From the NCBI GenBank assembly GCA_013339895.1, contig JABACO010000023.1, positions 117,501-181,500 of the forward strand: a stretch of 64,000 bases of DNA, in the 5' to 3' direction. The notes beneath the pieces are model-generated. The model was not told the DNA's origin and did no database searches. It worked only from the letters and a program-made list of their open reading frames with translations. A program made the translations under genes and the position numbers. Shown here in pieces: positions 34,624-45,324 of the stretch (within the stretch, counting starts at the first letter, position 1; the number at the start of each line of letters is the position of its first letter). This DNA comes from Ephydatia muelleri (taxonomy: Eukaryota > Porifera > Demospongiae > Spongillida > Spongillidae).

Positions 34624-37118
34624 TCAGTGATGGTCTTGCCACGTGTTGCATCCGTGATGTCTGTGATCAGCTATATCAGTGAACTGAGATAGCTTCCGAT
34701 GGAAGTTTCCTGCACTTTGTCAGAAGATTGCTGCAGTTAGGGGATGAAGTGAGGGGGATGGAGTGGGGGGATGGAGTGAGGGGGATGGAGTGAGGGGATG
34801 GAGTGGGGGGATGGAGTGGGGGGGATGGAGTGGGGGGGATGGAGTGAGGGGGATGAGGTGAGGGGGATGGAGTGAGGGTGGATGGAGTGGGGGGATGGAG
34901 TGAGGGGATGGAGTGGGGGGATGGAGTGAGGGGGATGGAGTGGGGGATGAAGTGAGGGGGATGGAGTGGGGGGGATGGAGTGAGGGGGGGGATGGAGTGA
35001 GGGGGATGGAGTGGGGAGGGAGTGAGGGGGAGTGGAGTGAGGGGATGAGTGAGGGGATGAATGGTGAGGGGGGTGGAGTGGGGGGGATGGAGTGAGGGGG
35101 ATGGAGTGGCGGGATGGAGTGAGGGGGATGGAGTGGGGGGATGAAGTGAGGGGGATGGAGTGGGGGGGATGAGCAGTGAGGGGGTATGGAGTGAGGGGGA
35201 TGGAGTGGGAGGATGGAGTGGGGGGATGGAGTGAGGGGGATGAGTGGGGGAGATGGAGTGAGGGGGATGGAGTGGGGGGATGAAGTGAGGGGGATGAAGT
35301 GAGGGGGATGGAGTGAGGGCGGAGGAGTGGGGGGGAATGAAGTGAGGGGGATGAAGTGAGGGGGATGGAGTGGGGGGATGGAGTGAGGGGTATGGCGTGA
35401 GGGGGATGGAGTGGGAGGATGGAGTGGGGGGATGGAGTGAGGTGGATGGAGTGGGGGAGATGGATGTGAGGGGATGGAGTGAGGGGGATGGAGTGGGGGG
35501 ATGAAGTGAGGGGGATGAAGTGAGGGGGATGGAGTGAGGGGGATGGAGTGAGGGGGATGGAGTGGGGGGATGGAGTGAGGGGGATGGATAGTGGGGGGGA
35601 TGGAGTGAGGGGGATGGAGTGGGGGATGAAGTGAGGGGGATGGAGTGGGGGGGATGGAGTGAGGGGGATGGAGTGAGGGGGATGGAGGTGAGGGGGATGG
35701 AGTGGGGGATGGAGTGAGGGGGGATGGAGTGAGGGGGATGAAGTGAGGGGGGGTGGAGTGGGGGGGATGGAGTGAGGGGGATGGAGTGGGGGGATGGAGT
35801 GAGGGGGATGGAGTGGGGGGATGAAGTGAGGGGGGATGGAGTGGGGGGGATGGAGTGAGGGGTATGGAGTGAGGGGGATGGAGTGGGAGGATGGAGTGGG
35901 GGGATGGAGTGAGGGGGATGGAGTGGGGGAGATGGAGTGAGGGGGATGGAGTGGGGGGATGAAGTGAGGGGGATGAAGTGAGGGGGATGGAGTGAGGGGG
36001 ATGGAGTGGGGGGGGATGAAGTGAGGGGGATGAAGTGAGGGGGATGGAGTGGGGGGATGGAGTGAGGGGGATGGAGTGAGGGGGATGGAGTGGGAGGATG
36101 GAGTGGGGGGATGGAGTGAGGGGGATGGAGTGGGGGAGATGGAAGTGAGGGGGATGGAGTGAGGGGGATGGAGTGGGGGGATGAAGTGAGGGGGATGAAG
36201 TGAGGGGGATGGAGTGAGGGGGATGGAGTGGGGGGGATGAAGTGAGGGGGATGAAGTGAGGGGGATGGAGTGGGGGAATGAAGTGAGGGGGATGGAGTGA
36301 GGGGGATGGAGTAAGGGGGGTGGAGTGAGGGGATGGAGTGGGGGATGAAGTGAGGGGGATGGAGTGGGGGGATGGAGTGGGGGATGGAGTGAGGGGGATG
36401 GAGTGGGGGGATGGAGTGAGGGGGATGGAGTGGGGGGATGGAGTGAGGGGGAGGGGGGAAGCTGAACATACCACAGCATTTTCAGGCTTCCACTTGTAAG
36501 GATACACATAGTCCCTCCTCTGTGTGGCTTCCAGGTATCTGATCAACAAAATGTAAGAGATGTCATACAGGGCTGACCCACTCACCTCAAGCCATGTTCT
36601 GGTGCGTGATGAGGTAGAATAGTGCTATGACCATATAAGCTAGGAGCACCAGTCTCAAGTACTGTTGTGGTCTGGTCAAAGTTGTCAGTATCAACCAGAT
36701 GCTTTCGTTCAATACGGTGTTTGTAGTCGTCCTTCAAGTCAAACACCTCTTTTGAAGCCTTTGTCGCAGTAGTCTCAAGGGGCAGCTGTAGTAGGTACAT
36801 GGTAAATGCGGTGTGTACGTGACAAGATTAAAATAAGACAAGTTATCTAACTTCATCGTGCAGGTTTCCGATTCGTTGGTAAGTAGATCGCTGTAAGTCC
36901 TTTTTTGCATTTCCATCGTTCAATACGTTGTAGTCTTTGGGCTCCGCCTCTCTGTCTACATGCCTTTGATGTACAGAGCAATTAACTAAAAATAAACTAT
37001 AAAGAACTTACCAGTTCGAGTTCAGAGTTCCGCTAGAATATCTCATGTGGTTAGACCGGAGATATAACGATCCCTTTCGTTCAGGAATGGCAGGTAAAAT
37101 ACTAGGCTCCAAATCCAT
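34624..37118 (-). CDS. CFAP95: CFAP95 (C9orf135-like) ciliary protein
   Basis: CFAP95 is a cilia/flagella-associated protein. Exons: 37118-37012, 36963-36852, 36785-36586, 36538-36472, and a last exon within about 34720-34624. Exon 1 has PERKGSLYLRSNHMRYSSG. Exon 2 resumes at the conserved WHVDREAEPKDYN. Exon 3 holds TTVLETGAPSLYGHSTILPHH. Exon 4 holds YLEATQRRDYVYPYKW. The last exon shows HRKLSQFTD and NTWQDHH, matching the vertebrate SQFTD...NTWHDE region. The phase from exon 4 into the last exon does not close with any acceptor I can see, so a small exon may be hidden in, or lost to, the 1.7-kb minisatellite that separates them. Confidence 0.82.
34740..36460. repeat. G-rich 13-15 bp minisatellite in a CFAP95 intron
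   Basis: More than 110 copies of GGGGGATGGAGTGA-type units (variants GGGGGATGAAGTGA, GTGGGGGGATGGA) run for 1.7 kb. The plus strand is almost purely purine (G and A with regular T), and the minus strand (transcribed) is C-rich. All three minus frames stay open for about 600 codons only because the unit lacks stop codons; they are not genes. Strong G-quadruplex potential is expected from the spaced G runs. Confidence 0.95.
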
Positions 37119-37171
37119 GACAGCGTGATGATGGTTGCCATAGGTGACACAATAGTGGGTGCGGCTTAAAA
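37119..37171. promoter_or_regulatory. Bidirectional gap CFAP95/secreted gene (53 bp)
   Basis: The divergent start codons at 37118 (minus) and 37172 (plus) leave 53 bp. A shared core promoter is likely. It contains an ATGGTTGCCATAG motif (37130-37142) resembling an RFX X-box half-site pair (GTTGCCAT-AGGTGAC), which would suit a ciliary gene. The motif call is tentative. Confidence 0.45.
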
Positions 37172-38066
37172 ATGGCACGCGGCTTGGTAATAGTGTTGAT
37201 TTGTTTAGTTTACAACATCTGCATAGCCAGAAGCTGCCAGCCACCAGACTGTGATCATCCGGACTGCGGATCCTGTGGTAAGCGGTGGTAATCACTCGTG
37301 CGAAGTGTACAAACTCATCTTCGTGTTGTTGGAGCTGAGGGGTCACTTTTTCAATCTCAATCTCTCTATATCGTAGGGAATGCCTGCTGTGCGTTGGAAT
37401 TTCTTTTTCGTAAGTGGCTTTGTTAGCTTACGATCGCACGCCATAATCCCATGATCCCATGGTAAAAACATTTGTTAACACTTAGGCGCAGTGTACACGC
37501 AGTAGCTCAACATTTACATTTTTCCACAGCCTTGGGACCAGACACAGCGTTCAAAACTCTTGTTACCGATTTACAGAACGGTACGCACTCTGATCGATCA
37601 AACTGTGTCATAATAGTATGTTGAACTGCAGGAGGGGCAGATAGCTTGTACACTTACGTTGGTAGCAGTGACCTGCGTCCTTACAACCTCACGAGTGGTG
37701 CCATGTATATGATCCAAGCAATTCACACGACGTTGGTGATGCGCTACAACGACACACTCGACTTTGTAGTAGTGTCTACGTCATCATCGCCTCCTCTGTT
37801 CTCTGTCGTGCGGGTACGTACGCAATCGTGTTTTCGCATTTAATAGGATTTTAAAAAATAAACCCGGGCAGATATTCTCCGTGTCGCAAATCCAAGGTGC
37901 TCTGTGCGATGCTGGTCAGAACTACAAAAACATCGTTGGTTTCATAAAGGGGTTAGGTAAGTTTTGGTGTTTATTTCATGTCGAATGCTTTGCTGTTCCG
38001 TTCTTCGATGCAGGTGTGGAATATGTTCAGCGAACTGTTTTTGGCTGTGCAATTACATTCGGCTAG
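37172..38066 (+). CDS. Small secreted protein of unknown family
   Basis: Exons: 37172-37277, 37377-37409, 37530-37580, 37632-37813, 37872-37956, 38014-38066, total 510 nt (169 aa). It begins with a clear signal peptide (RGLVIVLICLVYNICIA) followed by a Cys-rich segment (SCQPPDCDHPDCGSCG NACC). The mature part has an HTT...RYNDTLDF block, an N-glycosylation sequon (YNLT), and GALCDAGQNYKNIVGFIKGLG. I do not recognise the family. The even Cys spacing suggests a disulphide-bonded extracellular or lumenal domain. Confidence 0.75.
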
Positions 38067-38128
38067 TTTTTTTATAACGTCATGGTTAATTAATTCGCAA
38101 CAGTGAATAATTTTGACGCTAATAGAGA

Positions 38129-39314
38129 ATGGTTTCCTTGGTAGAGTTGGTTGGGTCGTCGTTCGTCTACTTTCTGCTGCTTACTGTGATGTTGATAGCT
38201 TTGTGGTCGTATGTGATATTCACCAAAGGAAGTACACAGCCTATTGATCCGAGTATCCTTAAGAACGACGACTTAGTTAGGGGAAAGAGAACAGCAAAGA
38301 ATCGCTCTAAAAACAAATGGGTATGTTTGTTGTCTCAAACACAAAGATGTTACGTGTTCGTACGAGGGAAGACTCTATGTGGTGTGTAGAAAAGACGGCT
38401 TGGCTTGTAACCATTTTTTAAGTCGGATCGTTCGTTTAACAGGGCAGCCCAGAGAGGAAGCAAGAGCGCGAACAAGCCGGAAACAAAGAAGCCAAAACCA
38501 CGCGCGAGGTAACCAAACATGCTTCGGAGAATACCACAGGCAGTGTCCCACAAGCTAGTATTCACCCGCCACCTACCAAAGTCGAAACTTCAAGGAACAG
38601 TGACGTGGTATCGGCTAATACTTCGGTGCGTTCAAAACAGAAAGGAAAAAGAAAAGCTGCTTCTAGGCAAGAGCAACAACAGGAAGAGAAAGTTGTGCCT
38701 GATGATGTTGAAGGTTGTTTGTGTGTGTGTACATGTGTGTTGTGTGTGTGTGTGTGTGTACATGTGTGTGTGTGTGTGTGAACGTGTGTGTGAGTGTGAT
38801 GTGATAAAAGGGATGAACTCCGACAGGTGGGTGGAAAGTCCAGCTCTCAAGACAGCAGCTAAGAGTGCTCAAAGAGCAGCAACGCCAAACACAACAGAGT
38901 AGTCGTGATCATCAGGATGAGGCTGTCCAAGAGAAGGAGACAATAACTAAACCTCCAAATGAGAATCAGTCTGGCAGTGAAGACACTGCGGAGATGACAG
39001 CAGACAAAGCTAGAGACAGTTCACAGAATCAAAAGGTGGAGGTCAGTGTGCATTGTGATAATCTCATGGACATTGAAAGAGCACTGAAAGAAGCAGGTGA
39101 GATACAGTGCTGTTCAATACAATATATTCATTTCTCCTGATTTCTAGCTGACAGTTCATCCAGTCCAGAAGAGACTGAAACTCTGACAGTTTGGGGCACT
39201 CGACAGCATAAGAAACGGACAAGACAGAAAAGCAAACCTGATCCTCCTCCTACCACTGAACAACCAAGTGACCAAGCTAAGGATCAAAGCCAGGAGGACT
39301 GGGTTATATTGTGA
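38129..39314 (+). CDS. Single-pass membrane protein with basic tail
   Basis: Exons: 38129-38320, 38443-38713, 38827-39096, 39148-39314, total 900 nt (299 aa). The N-terminus has one strong hydrophobic helix (SSFVYFLLLTVMLIALWSYV), then a Lys/Arg-rich region (KRTAKNRSKNKW). A low-complexity polar stretch follows, then GGWKVQLSRQQLRVLKEQQR and a C-terminus TVWGTRQHKKRTRQK ... EDWVIL. Layout and the GGWKVQLSR block recall metadherin/LYRIC proteins (N-terminal helix, Lys-rich tail, GAWETKISHREKR), but this is only a resemblance. It starts 62 bp after the secreted gene stop, on the same strand. Confidence 0.7.
38720..38800. repeat. TG microsatellite in an intron
   Basis: A TG-rich tract with ACATG interruptions in the second intron of the single-pass membrane protein gene. 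Confidence 0.85.
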
Positions 39315-39339
39315 TAAGTCACACAACACTTACCTCATC

Positions 39340-39341
<2 letters not shown>

Positions 39342-39400
<59 letters not shown>
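39342..39400. repeat. CA microsatellite
   Basis: An uninterrupted (AC)n of about 58 bp just past the stop codon of the membrane protein gene, probably in its 3' UTR. Confidence 0.95.
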
Positions 39401-39523
39401 TCAACAGCAGCAACTCTGTTATCAGCAGCTATATATTTTTTTCATTCAATGAATTCGATTAGTTTCATATATGGTGTTTGACAGAAAGAAAGCTTGTGTG
39501 TGAATAATGGCATTACAGACATA

Positions 39524-40124
<601 letters not shown>

Positions 40125-40319
40125 TCTCGCCGAAACCACAGCGTATCTCTATAAATAAATAATGCTGTGTCATTGTGACGTAAGACTCATGCACGCGGGT
40201 CATCTGACGTCCGCCATTCCTAATAAGGTATTTGTCATTTTGCCGCTGTCATCATTTCTTCCCAACCGGTATAAGAAAAAGTTGACTAGCCTACTAACCC
40301 ATACTGCAGTGCCGTAACA
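40125..40319. promoter_or_regulatory. Bidirectional gap OSER1/SDCBP (195 bp)
   Basis: Divergent start codons at 40124 and 40320. The gap includes TGTCATTGTGACGTAAG, whose TGACGTAA is a CRE/ATF-like half-palindrome. This would suit a stress-responsive gene, but the motif is short and could be chance. Confidence 0.45.
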
Positions 40320-41503
40320 ATGTCTCTGTATCCGTCGCTCGAGGACATGACGGTCGGGAAGATGGCTCAGGTTAGTAATAATTCTAGTTAAATCCCGTAT
40401 GACTGTGCGCGTACGGGGTATAGGCACAAGTCCAGCAGCCACAGATACCGATGGCGCTCAGCGCACCTCCTGTTGTCGCTTCAGGTGGGCTGTATCCAAG
40501 CTTGGAAGACGAGTACATGGGCCTTGAGCTAACTCAGTACCGAGCTGTAAGTCATTACGAGAGCATTTTGAAACAGTAGTCAACCTTGCGTTCTCGTAGC
40601 AAATTGCCCCTCAGGCTACAGCGGTTGTACCTGCTGCTGGAACTGCGCTCGCCACTCGCTCAAACAGTGGGGCCGTCACTGGTGTGGCCAATGTGGGTGT
40701 ACGAAGAGCCGAAATCAAGCAAGGTACAGGAATGCCACGACATGATCACCAATGTACGCGTGTCCGTGGCATTAGGTGTACGCGAGGTGGTACTCTGCAA
40801 GGACCAGAAGGGGAAGTGTGGGTTGAGTGTGTTCGCAGCAAGCAAAGGTGTGTTTGTCAGCTTCGTTGCAAAGGGCTCACCAGCCGCTATTGGAGGACTG
40901 AGATTTGGGGATCAGATCCTGGCAGTGAGTGTTGTTGCAAGCCAAACACTAGACACTTATGCATTGTTGTGATCCTACCAGATCAATGGAGAGGTAGTAG
41001 CTGGGTACTCCAGCGAGAAGGCTTCCAAATGCATCACTAAAGCTCCTGCTGAGAAGATCACTCTCGCAGTGCGTGATCGTCCATATGAGCGTACCATCAC
41101 TGTACAGAAGGACAGCTCAAACCATGTGGGTTTCACTTTCAACAATGGTGAGATCAAGAACATTGTGAAGGACTCATCAGCAGCAAGGTGGGGGACAATG
41201 ATAGTCATGAGCTGGGACCATTGTTGTTGTTTACACAGGAATGGAGTGTTGACAGACCACTACCTTTGTGAGGTCAATGGACAGAATGTGATTGGTTTGA
41301 AAGACAAGGAAATTGGAGAAGTTTTCAGTGAAAGCCCTCGCACTGTTACGATCACCATCATGCCAAAGTTCATTTATGATCACATGATGAAGAAGTAAGC
41401 CTGGTTGTGTGTGACATCATTGACAGTTATACATGCATTTGTATATATCAGCATGGGATCCAGCCTGAAGAAACAGATGGATCATTCCATTCCTGATGTG
41501 TGA
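40320..41503 (+). CDS. SDCBP: Syntenin, tandem-PDZ adaptor
   Basis: Syntenin links syndecans to ALIX in endosomal and exosome trafficking. Exons: 40320-40370, 40424-40546, 40600-40723, 40776-40924, 40982-41187, 41239-41394, 41452-41503, total 861 nt (286 aa). Start [16 protein letters not shown] second LYPSLED follows about 38 residues on (LYPxL-type ALIX-binding motifs). [20 protein letters not shown] leads into PDZ1 ([15 protein letters not shown]). PDZ2 follows ([34 protein letters not shown]), then the C-terminal tail [13 protein letters not shown]. Every block aligns with vertebrate syntenin-1. Confidence 0.97.
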
Positions 41504-41612
41504 GCACACCCAAGGATTCAGCAATGTACTGAAGTATAAGTGTAGTCGTTATCACAAGACATTCATGTGTGTATGTTGCGCGTCATGTGGCTTTAACCAT
41601 TTCCTGTGTAGG

Positions 41613-41618
41613 AATAAA
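41613..41618 (+). terminator. AATAAA polyadenylation signal of SDCBP
   Basis: AATAAA 110 bp downstream of the SDCBP stop codon, followed by a TG-rich stretch (TGAATGTGTTCTGT) as expected for a downstream element. Confidence 0.65.
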
Positions 41619-41711
41619 ATTGCTGAATGTGTTCTGTAATAACCATTATGACCATTATGACATCATGCTGTAGAACACAAAATGAGTATTTGAATATGAG
41701 ACAGTGGTTTG

Positions 41712-44700
41712 TCATACTTCACTTGTGGAAGCATTTTGGGGAGGAATTCTGAGCACACGGTAGGTGTGGTTGACTGGAGGCACAGGATTGCATGGGTGTG
41801 GCTTTTCTATCCATAAAGGCATGTCCACGTCATCACCAAGCAAAGATTGGCCAAGTGAACTGGGTCTGGGCACCTGAGCAGTCCTTGGAGGAGGTACTAG
41901 CCCATGGTGGCGCTGGAGTGGGGAAGAGGAACCTCTAGATATTGGTGGCACGTGGCGCTGAGAGGGGAGGATGTGGTATGGGGAGGAGTTAGGTGTGGGG
42001 AAGACAAATGGTGTTCGGGACATAGTCAATGATTTCGAAGAGTTTGTTTTGGGCGTAGTCACAGCAAACACCACCACTCCTTTGTGTGTGGTCTGTGATT
42101 TGCATGGGACTTGCATTTTGACTGTTGTAGGTGTGTGGGGTGTAGTCTTGAATTCTTTCTTGTCAGCAAAGTGGGGATCTGTACCATGGAATGAGGTGAT
42201 GTGGGATGAGGTGGTGTGGGATGAGGTGATGTGGGGTGAGGTGGTGTGGGATGAGGTGATGTGGGTGAGGTGGTGTGGGGTGAGGTGATGTGGGATGAGG
42301 TGGTGTGGGATGAGGTGATGTGGGATGAGGTAATGTGGGGTGAGGTGGTGTGGGATGAGGTGATGTGGGGTGAGGTGATGTGGGGTGAGGTGATGTGAGA
42401 TGAGGTGATGTGGGGTGAGGTGATGTGGGATGAGGTGGTATGGAATGAGGTGATGTGGGGTGAGATGGTGTGGGATGAGGTGGTGTGGGATGAGGTGATG
42501 TGGGGTGAGGCGGTTGTGGGGTAACTGATGGGACACTGCACTGTTTCTCCAACCTCCTGCATTCCGAGGAAGGGACACACTTCTAGTTTGAGGTGTGTGT
42601 CTGCTGCCAAATGTTCCATTGTTAGCATTGGACTGAAGTATGGAGGTGACAGCATAGCCTGTGAAGCATGCATCACTCTGCAGCTGTGCACCATGTGTAC
42701 AGTTAGGTGCTTTTTGAACACTCCGAGGACCAATTTGGGCATTACCACATGATCTATGAGCAGATCGAACTAGGTCTTGTGGCAAAGTGGTATGTATTTG
42801 TTTCAACTGCACAGGAGCTTGCTGTTGTGGTATTACTTCAGAGTCCATCTTGTTGCACATAATCAGCACTGGTGTCCTAGCAACAGGGGTTCTGGAAGCA
42901 TCAGCTGTGCATACATCATCTTGGGACAGTCTCAATTGTGTGGGTAATGGTCGTGAAACACTCTGGGTGCCTTGAACCTGACAAGGATTGCTATGTAAAG
43001 GTTGATGAGAGGAAATTATGTAATCAGGCACGGATCTGGGAGCCAATTCACACACAAGCCTTGCATTAGGTGCTGGTTCATCAGCATTAGGTGCTGGTTC
43101 ATCAGCTATATCTTTCTCTTCAGATGGTCTTACAGTTCGATCTGATGGGCCAGCAGCCTCTATAGGGCTCACACTAAGTCTTGTGGAGCACATCATTTCT
43201 GGGCTTGTGTCGTGTGAACTCAGCTCTGACATACTTGTGGGCAGAGTAGACTGGGGACCAGACACAGAGCTGCTAGGACCAGGTGGGTGTTGTGTTGTAC
43301 CTATGGCTTCTGGCAGCAAAGACCCAACTTCAGGGGATGTAGAGTATGTTCTGGGACTAGGGTGTGAGGCTAGGGTGTGAGGCAGCACAGAACTAGATGG
43401 TCCGATATCTAAAGTGTCCACACTGTCAGAGGAGACCACACCCTGTTGGGTTGGCGCAAGCACATCAATTGAGTTGCTGCAAGAGCTCCACCCACAACAG
43501 CTGAGCCCTACACAGTGCCACCTCTTGGCTGGGTTGAGTACCGTGTGATATATGAGGAAGAGCAGCACCCCCATTACAGGCAGGCCTATCACCAAGGGCA
43601 ACGAGCCAAGGGAATACCACAAGTCTTGCTTTTGCACAAAGAACAATGTCACCATAGCGATGTTTTCAAGCCAAGTGAGCAAATGGAATACAACCAGATG
43701 AACCACTCCCACTCGCAAGCACATACAGTTGTGCTTTAGTCTGAAGAACACAAAGACATACCCAAAAGAAGCCATGCTTTCAAAAGGCAACTCCGAAAAC
43801 CATCTTTTTTTGGGTTGAGTGGAGGCTGGTTGCTTCGGGTAACAAACCATCCTTGAGACTACGAGCATAGAAAACATGACACTCCAGTGTGCTGCCACTA
43901 CCACAAAGACCATAGCACCATACGTACAAGAGAACAAGGCAAATGCCAGCACCCTTGCCACCACCATGCAAATGTGCCACGAAGCCAGCACCATATGGGC
44001 TAAAGGTGCATATTGATGGGTTGTGGGTGTAACGTGATGGGTTGGAGGTGTAATGTGATGGTCCCTTGTCCTAAGATAGTCAGAACCTGCAAAAGTGACA
44101 AGTCCGTATATCAAGGAGAGGACAGAGGCAGCAATGACCACAGCAGCAATCCTTGCTGCAGGCTCCATTGGAAAGGATATGATAAATGACAGCTGCAAAG
44201 TGATCTGCGGAGCGGAACATAGGAACGTGTGCAGGAAACGCACCAAAACCGTGTCGGCTTCAAAAAGGTTGATGTCTTGTTCACCAGTGATGGAGAGACG
44301 AACAAGTGTAATGTATCTATGTGTAAGATGTGTGTGTGGCATGTGTGTGTGTCATGTGTGAGAATCAGGATGGATTCACAGGAAGTCAACATTACAGATG
44401 ACAGCACACATAAAAGCAAGGAATGCGACAGGATACTTAAAAAATCTACACACCAAGCTACGAATAATGCGAGGAATTAAGAAATAAGTTGCAGGAATTT
44501 AATTGGATAATTCTCTTGTGTGTTGCCAGCCCCACCCACCAACCTTTTATGGGAAAGGTATGCACGGCCCCAGCTCAGCTGTTGCTTTTCCAATCAAAGC
44601 GTATACACACTTTGATGTCTTACAAGGCTTCTTTACCTTTCAATTATGTGTTGTATGGTACCGAGCAAATGCAGGCCATCCTCTCTCCCCCACACGTCCT

Positions 44701-45184
44701 AACAAAAGGCCAATCATCTTTCTATGCTGTTGTCAAGTAAGCGACAGCGAAGACAGAGGGCTTAGATCCACAGACCCAAATAACAGGCAGTATACGCAAC
44801 AGATATCATGTTCGCACAAAGCCCCAGCTCATAATCACATAGAAGACAAATATAAACATACCGGTAGACGAATCCCATTGATAGCAAATGGAGGAAGATA
44901 GATACTGCATTCAATCTCTTCAGACACGTACCCTGACGTCTGATGCGCTGTATATCGTAACTCTGCAACCACAGTAGCGACTTGACGGTGGTGACGATGG
45001 CGGGAACAAGTACGAATGCTACACTAAGTGCGAAGTAGATGACGAAAGCTCGCCAATAGTGCACACATGCCCATGCCACTGCTGCGCATTCGAATATAAA
45101 GGTGCCTACACCAATGCTCCATGACAGCCACTTGCACGCTTTGCGGCACGGAGACACTGCAGGCATGGAGGCTGTCCCGCTCAT
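41712..45184 (-). CDS. XK-related multi-pass membrane protein
   Basis: The XKR family includes lipid scramblases of the plasma membrane. Two exons, 45184-44862 and 44316-41712 (2928 nt, 975 aa), joined in phase 2 across YR|YITLV. The family core is clear: INLFEADTVLVRFLHTFLCS then APQITLQL, hydrophobic segments after it, and the VLAFALFSCTYGAMVF helix. The N-terminal exon adds two or three helices. After the core (about residue 400) comes a long cytosolic tail rich in Ser, Pro, Thr and His, which roughly doubles the usual XKR length and contains a 15-bp tandem array. The specific XKR subtype is not assigned. The gene starts 141 bp beyond the PPT1 stop, on the same strand. Confidence 0.85.
42190..42515 (-). 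repeat. 15-bp coding minisatellite in the XK-related tail
   Basis: About 21 units of 15 bp (plus strand TGATGTGGGGTGAGG type) encode HHL[IT]P repeats. One unit near 42258-42270 lacks a base, so the distal part of the array is read in another frame as H[IT]TSS repeats. The protein frame stays open through both. Confidence 0.92.
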
Positions 45185-45324
45185 ATTATCCGATGCGAGT
45201 CAAGTATCAGCGGCTAGGCAACGTCGAATGTTCAACGCATAGTATTTCTTTTTTGCTTGCAATAAGAATCAGCGCAAGTGCCCACTTTCGATCACTTATT
45301 CACGTTACGCAACATGAAACAATA

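Noticed and set aside
34676-36585. Three overlapping 590-620 codon proline/serine frames on the minus strand
   Set aside because: They are the three readings of a stop-free G-rich minisatellite in a CFAP95 intron.
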